A DNA stretch of 51,248 nucleotides from Tetrahymena elliotti 4EA (Eukaryota > Ciliophora > Oligohymenophorea > Hymenostomatida > Tetrahymenidae). Positions within the stretch are counted from its first letter, which is position 1. Every line of letters starts with the position of its first letter. Below, piece by piece: positions 12,665 through 24,194 of the stretch. A program made the position numbers and the translations under genes. Under the pieces are notes generated by a model that made no database searches, was not told the DNA's origin, and saw only the letters and a program-made list of their open reading frames with translations. The stretch lies in NCBI GenBank assembly GCA_000231825.2, contig JH720330.1, forward strand, positions 756,048 to 807,295, read 5' to 3'.

Positions 12665-14285
12665 ATGAGTAAAAAAAATTTCACTAAAAATTTATAAAAT
12701 TTTTGGAGAAGTGAGAAAAAAATAAATAGCTTTTGTAAAGGAAAAAAATAACTATTAGAATAATTAGATCCTAAAAAGATTTTTGTTAATTGTTAATCAA
12801 AAAAAGTTATTAGCTAAAGCTTTAAGTTAAGGAAATGTACCCTAAAAATTATTATTCAGGTTAGGTAGACTTTAAATTTTTAAACTCCATAGATGATGTT
12901 TAGAACATACTTAAACAAAATCTATCAGTTTAAGAAAAGAGAGCCATTGGTTGTGTAATGTGCTCATATATTGGGGATAGCATAGGTACTTTCACTGAAT
13001 TTCAAAATGATGTAAGCGAAGAATAAATTTAAAAGGCCTTAAGAATGGAAGGTGGTGGAGTACACAAAACAATCAGTGGATAAGGAACTGATGATAGTGA
13101 ATTAGCTTCATCATTAGGATATGGATTATTAGAAAGCGAACCATCTACTCTTAATCTAGATTTAATCACTAAATATTATGTAATTTGGGTTAAATCGATG
13201 CCATTTGATATTGGTAAAAAAAAATATATATTATAATTATTTGAATGGAATCATTAAATACTTCTTGAAGATTGTTTAAAAATATTATCACGGATATATT
13301 TTTGGTTTTTAAAATTTATTTATTGTATAAAAAGGTTAAACTACATCTAACGCATTCGTAAATTTGACTAATGATTAAGATATAAATTATGAGATGAGTA
13401 CATAGTTAGCTGAATTTAAAGACCTTTCTAGACAGGCTATATCTTAAGCCTAGTTTATCAATTAGACCTCAGAGAGTAATGGAGGTTGCATGAGAATCAC
13501 TCCTCTGATTGTTTATCTTTCAAAGCTTACTGATCAAGAAGAAATAAAAAAGGCAGTTTTCTCAGAATAATAAATTACTCACCCTAACATTATTTCTTAA
13601 TGTAATAAAAAAGCTATTTCTTTTAGAATATTTGAAAAAGATATAACCTTTTTTTTTTAATTTTTAGATAAAATAAATGATTTAATTTTTGTTTGTAAAT
13701 TATTTAGATTGCAGCTATATTTATGTAAGAGCTTGCATAAATCTGATATAGAATGGAAATGCTTTGTAAGCCTTTTAAGACATAAATAATTATGTTGAAA
13801 ACTTCTTAAATATTGGAGTCATTCAATAATGGTGGAGGGAAAATGTCTTGACTGAAAAATTCAGTGATACTAATAATTACCTTGTTTGGATTAAGCATTA
13901 ATTTATCAATACTTTCATTATTTTAAAAAAAATCGCTGAAGGAAAGGAAGCAATCAATAGTGAGATCTTCCCTAGAATTTTATAGTAGATTTTAAGACTT
14001 GGTGGAGATACTGACACTGCAGCTTTTATAATTGGTGGGTTGATTGGCTCTCTAGTAGGTTACCAAAATATCCCTTAAGATTATAAAAGTAACTTAATTA
14101 ACTGTGATCTCTAAAATAATCCAAATCTCAAGCATTAAAGACCTCCTATCTATAATCCCAGAAATTGTATTTTCTTAGCCAAAAAACTTTATGAAAAGGC
14201 TCCTACTGATAAAATTTACATTAAGGGAGGTCCCTTAGAACAAAAATAAGTCATTCCTATGTTAAGCTAGTTTTATGATTTTTGA
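12665..14285 (+). CDS. ADP-ribosylglycohydrolase family protein
   Basis: Predicted 452-residue enzyme of the ARH/DraG family, which hydrolyses ADP-ribose from proteins or related substrates using two Mg ions. The metal-binding signatures are all present: GDSIGTFTE (from about residue 92), GTDDSE (T130-D132) and LGGDTDTA (D361, D363, T364). The family block NGGxMRxxPL appears as NGGCMRITPL, and THPNIIS matches the usual T/SHP block. Introns are 13214-13334 and 13602-13707. The first is a short one near 12785-12819 (an acceptor at 12813 also works), needed to join MSKKNFTKN... to the catalytic frame; if it is not real, translation may start at MYPKNYYS (ATG 12835). Exons sum to a multiple of three. 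The substrate cannot be told; key ligands are intact, so activity is likely. Confidence 0.9.
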
Positions 14286-14770
14286 AACTAACCTTTTATT
14301 AATTAACCATTTATTTTATTAAATATTTATTGTTACCAATCAATTAAACATTTTTAATATCAATCAATTAATTTTAAATATTTGAAATCTAAAGAAAATT
14401 TTATTCAGTTAATTCTTTTGAAATTTTAAAATAATAAAAAAATAATTTTAATAATTAATTTTTATTTTTTATCTTCACTTTATATTTTTCTATTTATCAA
14501 AATTATTTACTTCATGAATATTTTTTTTGAAATGATAATTAAATATAATTTACATATAGATGATAGATGATGGATACTCATCTTTACTATTTATTTTATT
14601 TGAAATAAGTTGAATAGCATTCACCTAAAACCTGTAAGAGTCCAAAACTGTGATTCTTTACTTGTTCTTGACTTTAAAATAAATTGCTTTTAAAATTTAA
14701 TTGTAGGTTTTTCATTATTTATTTAAATATATTAATTTTGATTATTATTTTTAAATAAATATAAAAAATT
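14286..14770. other. intergenic
   Basis: AT-rich 3' flank of the glycohydrolase gene and downstream flank of the tRNA gene. The part around 14560-14690 has somewhat higher GC content, but I could not fit it to a snoRNA or any other known RNA. Confidence 0.5.
14763..14768 (-). terminator. RNA polymerase III terminator (T6)
   Basis: A run of six T on the minus strand begins three bases past the discriminator base of tRNA-Ser, the expected position and length for Pol III termination. Confidence 0.8.
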
Positions 14771-14852
14771 CGACACCTGTGAGAATTGAACTCACGCTCC
14801 CAGAGGGAAACGGCTTAGCAGGCCGCCGCCTTAACCACTCGGCCAAAGTGTC
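14771..14852 (-). tRNA. tRNA-Ser (anticodon GCU)
   Basis: An 82-base gene folds as a class II tRNA. The acceptor GACACTT pairs with AGGTGTC (one G-T pair), the D-arm contains GCCGAGTGGTTAAGGC, and the anticodon loop is CTGCTAA with anticodon GCT reading AGC/AGU serine codons. A long variable arm (CCCTCTGGGA) and the T-loop TTCAATTC follow, with discriminator G supplied by 14771. Internal A and B boxes are intact. There is no intron, and CCA is not encoded, as is normal in eukaryotes. Confidence 0.97.
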
Positions 14853-15358
14853 TTTACATATTAATCTCATAGCACTAAAAAAATGCATTATTTAAGATTA
14901 TCTTCACCGCTAAGCAATTTTAGATAAAAATAAAAACAAATATTGATCAACTTAAAATATAATAAGAATTGTATTAATTTTTACTATTTCCCATTATTTA
15001 GTGATTAATCTAAAATATTTATTTTGATAAGATTGTTAATATTAGTTGAATTTTATCATTATTCAAGTAAATTTTAAATTAAGACAAATAAGTATATTTG
15101 TTTTAAATTAAAATCATATTTAAATTTTGAAAAAATAGTTGTTTAGGTAAATAAAAAAATAATAAAAAATGTTAAATAAAAATATTTTTTCACTACACTA
15201 TTGATTTATATACATTATATTTACTCTATTATAAAAATATTATTTTTTAAATTTAACTCTATTATTGATTATATTTAATGAGTATAAAAGAAAACTGGCT
15301 GGGTCATTGATAATTAAATACAGATAGATAGGTTATGTTTTTATAACTAACTGCATTT
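14853..15358. other. intergenic
   Basis: AT-rich, with no supported coding frame. It holds the 5' flank of the tRNA gene and the 3' untranslated region of the E2F-like gene. Confidence 0.5.
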
Positions 15359-17807
15359 TCAATACCAGGAATAGCTATATTCTTTTTTATTTTCACTTTG
15401 AATTGACTACTTTCTTTGTTAATTATCAGTGACATTATTCAAGTTATTTAATATATTTTAATCACTGTTGATTACATTTGAGAAAATGTTAGGTCTACCT
15501 TTTTGCTCAAACAACTATGTGAGTTTTTGACCAATATTTAGAGAATTTGTCAGTTAATTATTTTGCAAAATTGAATTTCTTACTAAATTTTCTAAACAAA
15601 TTAATCTATTGTTTGGATTAATTTAAGTATTTTATTATGTTGTTTATTATGATAAGCTTTTACTAACTCTCTTAAAAGCACTATTTTTAGAATTGGAAAA
15701 AATGCTTGTATTTTTTTAAGCAGAAGAATCTATTTCTTAATCAAGGTCTTTAGGAGCTACTATTTTTTCTTATTATAATTATGATTATGGTTGTTGTTAC
15801 TATTATTATTATTATTAAAAGGGTGATGTTAAATGTTATTATAAAGAATTATTCTTATTTTCTAATGACTAAAAGAGTTAATTAATATTTTTTGTTCTTA
15901 AAAACTCCTTTTCAGAGCTATCCTAGTCATTTTAATTATTTTAATTTTATAAATTTACTAAAGAGTTAGAAACAGTTCTCTATTACAATTATTGTTCCTT
16001 TTTATTTATTTTTTAATTTTTATTTGTATCATCTAAATCAGAATAGCTTCCTAAACCCTCCTTATCTTTAGAGGAATTATAAAAATCTTGCAATCCTGTT
16101 ATCCCAATCCACTAAAAAGCAGGTTTTTTTGTTTCATTTAGTTGGACTTTCTTAATAAGTCCCAAAGATTTAAAAACATTTGCAATATCATACAATCTTC
16201 TAATCTTTATTTTATTAAAATTTGAAAAATAAATTTATTTCTATTTTAAATTTTACTTTTGTTTTTATCTTTTGATTCTCACTATTATTTGGAGACAGTT
16301 TTCTAGCTGCTTCTTCTAAAGAGAGAGTCTGCTTAAACTTTAAAAATAACTTCAAAAATCCTATTGAAAGTATTTCCAATGATTTTTCTTTTTTCTCGTT
16401 TTACTCTGCAGCAACTATATTTGCTTCTGGTTTATCACTCTAAGTACTAAACTGTTTTGTATTTTAAATTAAAGTATTTATTTTAAAGTTTCAATTTTTT
16501 CATTTAATTTAAACTTATTTTAAAAGGTCCTCCATAAAATCGTTAAGAGAAATGAATAAAATAATATTACAAATTAAATTGTATCAAAGATCTACTCAAA
16601 TCCATTCCATTTGTAATTATTTTTTCCTCTTCTTGTGACTAATTTAAGACTTTCAAGTATATTTATTATATCATATATTCTTCTTCTTTCAACATCTATG
16701 AAAAATAATTATTTAATTTAAAAAAACTTGCAAAATAAAATATACCTAGTTGCTGAGTTATTTTATCAAGACTTATAAGCATTTGCTCTTTTTATAAAAA
16801 TATAGTGAGGAATTTTTTTGAGAGTTCTTCTAAACTTTTTTCTCTTCTACTATATTGCTATTATTGAGATTGCATCTGCTTTTTTTCATGTGAATTCATA
16901 TTGCTTTATGCATTCAAAGATCCTTCGGCATTAGCTGTTGGTGATAAATTGATTTCATTTTCATTATTAAAATCTGCTTCATTTTCTTAATTTTAAGTCT
17001 AATTGTCTATATTATTATTTTATATGGATTCTGTGTCAAAGGGAGAATGCGATAGTTCATGATCAAACCCTATATTATGAACATCTTCTTAATTTTCTTT
17101 TTCGCTTAACTTTAATTTATAAGAATTTCTTAAATTATCTGCTTATGCTTGTCTTTTATATTCACAATTTCTGTTATTTTAAGTTTTTATTTTCTTTTAT
17201 GGCAAAATATAATTTTCTTCTCTATATTTGCTGCCTTCATTAGACTTTTAGTCATCTTCTTCATCAAAATTTAGAGGATTCATATTTAAATTAAATAGTC
17301 TTTAAGGATTTAAAGGTGGTGTATGACTAGATATTTTCATGTCTGATAGTTTTTCAGTAATTTAAATGTTATCAGAAAAATCTTTTATATGTTAAAAAGG
17401 TGGAGATTGATAGAAAGACCCATTTAATGAGAAAAGTTCATCGTCTTCTAAGTTATTTTATGAAGGGTTGTTATTTATTGAAGAATCCTTTTATTCTAAA
17501 CTAAGATTTTAGGGTAAGTTCAAAATAGAATTTGAATGCTAACGGATATCAATTTGGTGACCATCATTTTAAGTTTTTCTATTATGAGTTGGGCCAGAGT
17601 AGCTTGAGCATTTTTTTCTACTTGAACAAATTTTAAAAAAGAATTTCAAATAAAGGTAAATGTAAATTTTAAATTGATGTAGAAAATATGAAATTAAATT
17701 TCTAATATTTAAATAGAAAATTAAAAATGATTAGAAAAGATATATAAATATAAGGGAGCTAAAAGATTAAAGAATTATAAATTAATTGGCCTTTACTTAA
17801 TATTCAT
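15359..17807 (-). CDS. atypical E2F transcription factor with two DNA-binding domains
   Basis: Predicted 683-residue nuclear protein of the E2F7/E2F8/DEL type, which binds E2F sites as two tandem winged helices without a DP partner and usually represses cell-cycle genes. Domain 1 (about residues 250-340) contains [20 protein letters not shown] and [14 protein letters not shown], then [13 protein letters not shown]. Domain 2 (about 350-425) contains [26 protein letters not shown] and KPAFQWIG. No marked-box or leucine-zipper dimerisation region follows; the tail is Q/N-rich with an N7-like run. Introns: 17796-17621, 16745-16696, 16570-16452 and 16256-16205. Exon 1 would be only 11 bases (ATG at 17807), is the weakest part, yet all phases close. 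The 240 residues before domain 1 are disordered and Ser/Pro/Asn-rich (SHTPPLNP), a likely place for CDK phosphorylation. Confidence 0.9.
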
Positions 17808-17856
17808 CCAAATGATTATGGATGGATACGCATGTAAAATTAGTTATTAAGTAAAG
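17791..17856 (-). promoter_or_regulatory. nested inverted repeat over predicted E2F start and first splice donor
   Basis: A perfect 12-base inverted repeat (17791-17802 with 17845-17856) encloses a second one of 6 bases with an 8-base loop (17805-17810 with 17819-17824). In mRNA sense the inner stem contains the predicted start ATG (17807-17805), and the 3' arm of the outer stem contains the predicted GTAAAG splice donor. A 9-codon upstream frame (17833-17804) ends in a TGA overlapping that ATG. The base pairing is seen directly; any regulatory role is inference. Confidence 0.5.
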
Positions 17857-18306
17857 ATAAAGTGCGATCGATCTAATAGATTTAATACATAAATAAAAAT
17901 CAAAATAATGAATGAATGAATAAGAAGGAGCAGATAGATCTAATTCCGCAATTTTTGGTAAGAAATAAAAAAGTCAGCTTTATAAAGAAATAACCAAAAC
18001 TAATAGGAAAGGAAATAATCAATCAATGTTAATTAATGAATGAATGAAAGAATTAATAGCTTTACAAAAATTTTAAATGGATTTGATAACATCAAAAAAA
18101 AGGGGTTTATTATTTATTATAAAATGAATGAATGATCATTAAACTATGGTGTTGTTTTGTTATTCAAATATTTGATGAAAAATGCTTATTATTTATTTTT
18201 TAATTAATTATTTTGATTGAATTATTATAATAAGATTAATCAAATTCATTTGTGCATTCAATATTTCTTTATTTCGTATATTTTTCAGGAGATAGAAATA
18301 ATTAAT
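17857..18306. other. intergenic with AATG-type tetranucleotide runs
   Basis: This stretch is upstream of the E2F-like gene and downstream of the small gene at 18307-18718. It contains several short GAATGAATGAAT runs (near 17908, 18037 and 18125), a simple-sequence feature that recurs near 37665 and at the window end. I see no coding frame that I can support. Confidence 0.5.
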
Positions 18307-18718
18307 TCATAAAACGAATACTAGTTGTTTTATCCAACCTGACATACTTTAAATAAGCTTCTACATACCAAAATAGTATATGGTAAGCATATCAAAATGA
18401 ATGCTTTTTGGAGTTTAAGATATCTTGGGTAAACACTCATGAAGAATAATAATCTAGTAATCAAAATTAAAGCAAGCTTTTTCATCATCAAAAAATTACA
18501 AAAATACTAACTAATAAAAATTCATTGATGAAATTGAATTGAAAATTAGATGATTCTTACTTTGTATTCTAGCGCTTCATTAATTTGAATATCTACTTTC
18601 TCTTTGTCTTTATCTTACCTAATATATCATTATGTGCAGCAGCGTTTAAATTTGAACTGCTACTCTAGCAGTTTTCATTTTCATTTGCTTCTAGGCTAAG
18701 CTATTCAGCAGAGTCCAT
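18307..18718 (-). CDS. small protein of unknown function
   Basis: Not recognised. The frame opens with MDSAEQLSLEANENENC at 18718. A second exon-like piece reads EKVDIQINEALEYK and stops at a GTAAGA donor, and after an intron ending ACTAG a last piece reads LHECLPKISQTPKSIHFDML and ends with TGA at 18307. The last two pieces share phase, but the first joins them only if a short intron is removed near 18610-18660, where GT and AG choices are several. An alternative unspliced frame through the middle piece is open but gives an odd Cys-rich C-terminus. The product would be near 100 residues, largely helical. It is divergent from the Clf1 gene. Confidence 0.45.
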
Positions 18719-20295
18719 AATTTATGTTGATTGTTTATAGATTTAGGCAATTTAAATTCTTTCCTTTTTAAATTAAGTTATTCTTTTAATGTAGCAGTTT
18801 ACTATGCAATTATTATGTATTAAATAATTAATTAGGATATGATGCTAATCTCCTTTCCTCTCTGTTTTAATTGTTGAAAATTTATTCTATGTTTATTAAT
18901 ACTTTTTTGCTATTAAAAAAAGAAAAATCTTAAATCAATTCAGCAAACAAGCAATTATATTCTTCTCTGAAATTGCGCCAGATATTTATTATTCTTTTTA
19001 TTCAAGGAATTTGCAATCAATTTCATTCAATTTTTTAAATATTATCCCATTTTTTTTAATAAAATATATATATGTACCAAGTAAATCTAAGATTCTTCCA
19101 CTAAAAAGGTAATTTTATTAATCTAATTATATAATAAATTATTATGAAATCTAATTTAAAATTATTATGATTTGATAACTAATATTCATATAATCAAATA
19201 TATATCAATTAATTTTGATCTTTATACAGTTAAGCAAATATAACTAAAATAATAATAATTAATGTATAAAAAAATATTTATAACAAAAAAAGTTGATTTT
19301 CTAATGAAAAGTAAATTTTAAGGCAATTAATTGTAATGTGCAAAATAATGTATTTAGTAAAAGTAGAGCAAATTCTAAAATTTATGTGAAGGTATAAATA
19401 ATATATCATCAGAAGTAGAAATTTCTTTAGTTTACTAAAACAAGCATATTAAAATTAAGATGATCATAACCTGTTTTGTAAATACAATAATCCACTAATT
19501 CAATTTTTAAACTTCATTCTATGACTGTAATAAATATTTAATTTGCAATTTATCATCTAAATTTTGAATATTATTTTGAAAAATAGCATTAAAAAGATTT
19601 ATTTTAATAAGGAGGGAGATAAGAATCTAAGAAAGTGAAATTACAAAATAAGTATCCAAAAAATTAATTAATTAATTGACTGAATTAATGAAATGATTAA
19701 TCATAAATATATTAATAGCTAAAAGTTAGATTTAAAAATGTAAAGAAGTTTTAAACATTTATATTATTAATTATGTGAAAAAATTTTATCTTTTTAAAAT
19801 GATTTATAAAAATATTTGGTGGGAAATTAAAAACTAAAATTAAAAAGAGGCTGATTGATTAAAATATTTTTTTAAAAAGCAAAGTAATTTAAATTTTTTT
19901 TTTTTTTGTTAAAAGTGAAGATTAATTGATTACTTTTTTCATTTTATTTTTGCATATTTTAAATGGATTTCTTCTAAATTTCTTAAAATAATAATAAAAC
20001 ATTTCTTTCTTTTTTAAGATTTTTAATTTTTTCTAAGCTGTTCAATTTTAACTTACAATAAATAACTTTTTTGCTTGGAAAAAAAATTTTTTTAATTTAT
20101 TTGATTAAAATCATTTTAAGACATAATAAAGACTTAAATATTGAATGTTTCTATTTTAAAATGATATTTACTTATATTAAATTGTTTTGCACTATCATTT
20201 ATGAAAATAGGTTTTTTATTTGTTAATTATTATCAATAATTTTTTAGGAAACAAATCTTAAATTAATTTGTATTTGTAAAAGTAATTTCAGAGAT
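18719..20295. other. long AT-rich intergenic region
   Basis: About 1.6 kb between two divergent genes. It is mostly A+T with homopolymers (a T14-like run near 19897) and ATTAATT-rich words. I find no RNA gene, repeat pair or coding frame with balanced amino-acid composition. It presumably carries the promoters of both neighbours. Confidence 0.55.
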
Positions 20296-22966
20296 ATGGG
20301 TGATTAAATTCAAAATAATAATATGATTACAATGAGGCCACCTAAAATTAAAAATAAGGCAGCCAATCCTATTTAGATTACAGCAGAGCAACTTTTGCAA
20401 AGAGCATTTTTAGATAGAAAGAAACCATTTGTAGAGCCAGACTAAAAAATTAGAGATGAAGATGATCTTAATGAAATTAAATAGAGAAAGAGAAAAGAAT
20501 TTGAAAATAAAATTAGACAATAACGTTTCCATATGGGACACTGGATTAAGTAATAATTATGAAATAAAATAAGGCATTTATTTAGAATAAATATAAAAAG
20601 TGAAAATAGTTGAATTTCGTAATTTTTTAACAACTATTTGAGCTAGACACCTTATATTTAAATTAAATAATATATAATAGGGATTAAAATATTTAACATT
20701 TATTAATAGATATGCTGTTTTTGAAGAAGGATTATAAGAATTTAGAAGAGCTAGAAGTGTTTATGAAAGAGCTTTAGAAGTAGATTATAAAAATATTTCT
20801 CTATGGCTTAAGTATATAGAAATGGAAATGAGACATAAATTTATTAATCATGCTAGAAATGTCTTTGAAAGAGCAATAGAATTGCTTCCAAGAGTTGATC
20901 AATTTTGGTACAAATATGCCTATATGGAGGTATGCTTATTATATTCTTAAATTGAAGAATTTAAAACAAATTTTCAAATTAAAAAGGAAATGATTGGACA
21001 TTATGTAGCTGCTAGAAATGTTTTTTAGAGATGGATGGAATGGAGACCAGAAGAAAAAGCTTGGTTAGCCTATTTAGCATTTGAATAACGTATGGGAGAA
21101 GTATAAAATGCTAGACAAGTTATGTATAAGTAATAAGCTTTACATAATGATAAAATCATTATTTATTCAAATTATAAAGTTTATTTATTTTGTTTAATGT
21201 AATTAACAGCTATATGGATGCTTTCCCTAGACTTAAAACATACTTGAAGGTCATAAAATTTGAAATAAAACTTGGTTATAAATAGGATGCTAGATAGTTA
21301 TTTGAGAAAACATTAGAAGAATTAGGTCAAGAAGCTTTAAAAGAGGAATATTTCATCAATTTTGCAAAATTTGAAATTAGAAATCAAGAATATGATAGAG
21401 CAAGAGAAATCTTTAAATTTGGTTTAGAAAATATCCCAAAAGAGAAATCCAAAAAATTATATGAAGAATATTTAAGCTTTGAAAAGCAACATGGTACAAA
21501 GGATGATATTGACGAGCTTATATTTAATGAAAGACGTCTTCATTACAAGGTAATTGAATTTATAAATGATAATATTAAATGACAATATTTGATGTGTTTA
21601 TTTTTTTTATGAAATAGTTGCTCATTGCAGAAAATAAAATGAATTATGATGCTTGGTTTGATTTGGTTAATTTAGAAATTGCTACTGGTAATAATGCTAG
21701 AACTAGAGATACTTTTGAGAATGCAGTTAAAAATGTTCCGCTTGCACAAGAAAAAAGACTTTGGAGAAGATATATTTATTTATGGTACAATTATGCGACT
21801 TTTGAAGAAATGGAAGCTAATGACTCAGTTAAAGCTAAAGAAGTTTATGAAAGAGCACTTAAGTTAGTACCTCATGTTAAATTTACATTCTCAAAATTAT
21901 GGGTTATGTATGCTCACTTTTAAGTTAGACACGAAAATTTGGAAGCTGTAATTCAATTTAAATCATTTCTTACTTTGTCAAAATTAAGAAAAAAATCAAT
22001 TTATTTTTTAATTTGAATACAAATAGGCAAGAAAAATATTTGGAACAGCTATTGGTAAATGTCCAAATGATAAATTATTTAGAGAATATATAGATCTTGA
22101 ATACAAACTAGCTAATATTGATAGAGTCAGAAAGATTTATGAAAAGTATATTGAAGTATTCCCAGATAATCCTGATCCTTTCATTTAATGGGCTCAATTA
22201 GAAAAGAGCTTACCTGAATTAGAAAGATACAGAGCCATTTTTGATCTAGCTATTAATCGTCCTACAATGAACATGCCTGAAAAAGTATGGAAGGCCTACA
22301 TAGATAACGAAATAGAATTGGAAGAAAATGAAAATGTTCGTAATTTATTTGAAGAACTTTTAAAAAGATCCAAAAATGTTAAAGTAATTAAATATTTTTA
22401 TATTTATTGAATTATTTTGAAATATAATTTTTTGAAAATAGATTTGGCTTAGTTATGCTGCTTTTGAAGCTAAGATTGATGATAGGGAAAAATGCAGAGC
22501 TATATTTACAAGAGCTGAAGAATACTTTAAATCAGAAAAACTTAAAGAAGTAAATTTAATGAAAAAATTTATAAAAGCTCATTTATATATTTAAACATTT
22601 TAGGAAAGAGCCATCATACTAGAAAGCTGGAGAAAGACAGAAATACAATTTGGAGATGCATAATTTATTGCTTAAATTAATGCCAAGCAACCTCAAAGAG
22701 TTAAAAAGGAAAGAAAAATTGTAATTGCAGAAGGAGATATAGAAGAAGAAGCTGGTAAGATAATTACTTTTTTTAATTTAATATTCAAATTAAATTCTTG
22801 ACCTTAAATTATTTTTTTAATTTTCAAAGGCAAAGAAGAGTATTACGATTACATTTTCCCTGGCGAAGAAGAAGGATAGAACTTAACTAAGCTTATACAA
22901 AAGGCTAAGCAAAAAGCACTTGAGAAAAAACTTAGGGAATAAGCTGAAAATTAATAAATTGAGTGA
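20296..22966 (+). CDS. CLF1: pre-mRNA splicing factor Clf1/Syf3 (crooked neck-like)
   Basis: Predicted 679-residue HAT-repeat scaffold of the Prp19/NTC complex, needed for spliceosome assembly. Eight introns (20550-20709, 20930-20986, 21130-21209, 21550-21617, 21948-22026, 22384-22441, 22550-22603, 22755-22829) give an exact codon count. The N-terminus carries the family signature: [16 protein letters not shown], then [14 protein letters not shown] repeats follow as W..Y..FE...ARSVYERAL units: [53 protein letters not shown], and on to [10 protein letters not shown]. The C-terminus ([22 protein letters not shown]) matches the family tail. Length equals that of yeast and human core homologues. 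Several conserved positions use TAA or TAG for Gln. Confidence 0.95.
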
Positions 22967-23285
22967 GAGAGGGCTATTTAAATTGTCATAAAATTCAATA
23001 AATTTTAATCAAATATTTATTTGTTGCATTTATGTGTTAATGTCAATAGATTTAATTAAATTTTAAAAGAAAATTCAATTAAATTCTAATGAAAATTAAC
23101 TTCAAAAAATATTTAAAAAACTAAATTTCTCATTTGAAAAATAAAAAGAAAAAATGAAACAATATTTAAATAAATCAACCTTTTGTGAATGCTTTTATTC
23201 TAAAATGTTGATTTTATTTTTTTAGTATTAATTTCTCAAATAATTTTTTAGAGTTTTTTACACTTTAGTTAAACTAAAATTTAAA

Positions 23286-23376
23286 AAAGAGAATAAAAAG
23301 ATCTTTTATGGATTCTTTTAATAATCAAAATATTTGGTAAGTTAAGATATGGATGAAATTTAATAGCAAGCAAGTA
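23286..23376 (+). repeat. direct repeat of a short coding-like block, copy 1
   Basis: Reads RSFMDSFNNQNIW in one plus-strand frame and continues as an open frame to TGA near 23420. It resembles the block at 23449-23545 in base sequence throughout (AGATCTTT-ATGGAT, AATATTTGG, GGATGAAATT, TAGCAAG). It may be an internal piece of a gene fragment. Confidence 0.6.
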
Positions 23377-23448
23377 GAATAGGTAAGAGTTTCTGAAAAA
23401 TTAATTTTTAAATTAAAATGAAGAAGATTTGTCTAAAAGGAGATCAAA

Positions 23449-23545
23449 TAAAGAATAATAAGAAGATCTTTCATAGATGCTCTTAATAATTTTAAATGAA
23501 ATATTTGGCAAATTAAGTTTGGATGAAATTAAATTAGCAAGTAAA
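23449..23545 (+). repeat. direct repeat of a short coding-like block, copy 2
   Basis: Second copy, 163 bases downstream. The matching frame reads RSFIDALNNFK, then TGA, NIWQIKFG, then TGA, so this copy has two stops where copy 1 is open. This looks like duplication followed by decay. Confidence 0.6.
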
Positions 23546-24194
23546 AAAGTTACAATTTTTTGAAAATTAAAATATTAAATTGAAAAATATCCAAACATTT
23601 TTTAAACTTAATTTTAAAGTTTTTTTAGACTTTGTTTAAAAAGAACAATTTGAAATTTGTGTTGCTGAAAGAAGTAAATTTAAATATTATTAGAATTGGT
23701 TTATAGTTGTTTATAATTAGAAGCAGAAATAATAATTTGAAATAATTGAAAAGATATGTTTGATTAAATATAGAATGTATGATAAGTTATTTGTTATTGA
23801 TAAAGTCATACTTAAACAAAAACTGATGGATTTTTAGACTTTATGATTATTTAAGTTATTTATATTGATTGAAGATAAATGAATGAGAGAGTTGATTTCC
23901 TGATTTTAGTAATGAAAGAGTTATAACTTAATTTAAAAATATTGTAATTTTAATTATTTTTTGTTTATAAACCCTAGAGTTAAAAGGTTTCAAATATTTA
24001 TTGATTTTTGATATCAAATTACAATACAACAAACAAGCAAGCAAAAAAAATAGCAATTTATAGTTATTACTAGAAAACAAATAGGAAAATACTTTAAAAG
24101 AAATATCAATATTTCTCTTTTGAAATAGGATTCTGATATTAAATTTAACTGATAACATTTTAGATAGCATTTTTTGATATTTTTCTCTTTAAGC

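Larger units (their letters stand above)
22967..24194. other. intergenic with a decayed duplication
   Basis: About 1.2 kb between two genes on the same strand. Most is featureless AT-rich sequence; the part at 23286-23545 holds two diverged copies of a short coding-like block, listed separately. The open frames near 23930-24196 on the minus strand have random composition and lie in the promoter of the calcium-channel gene. Confidence 0.55.
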
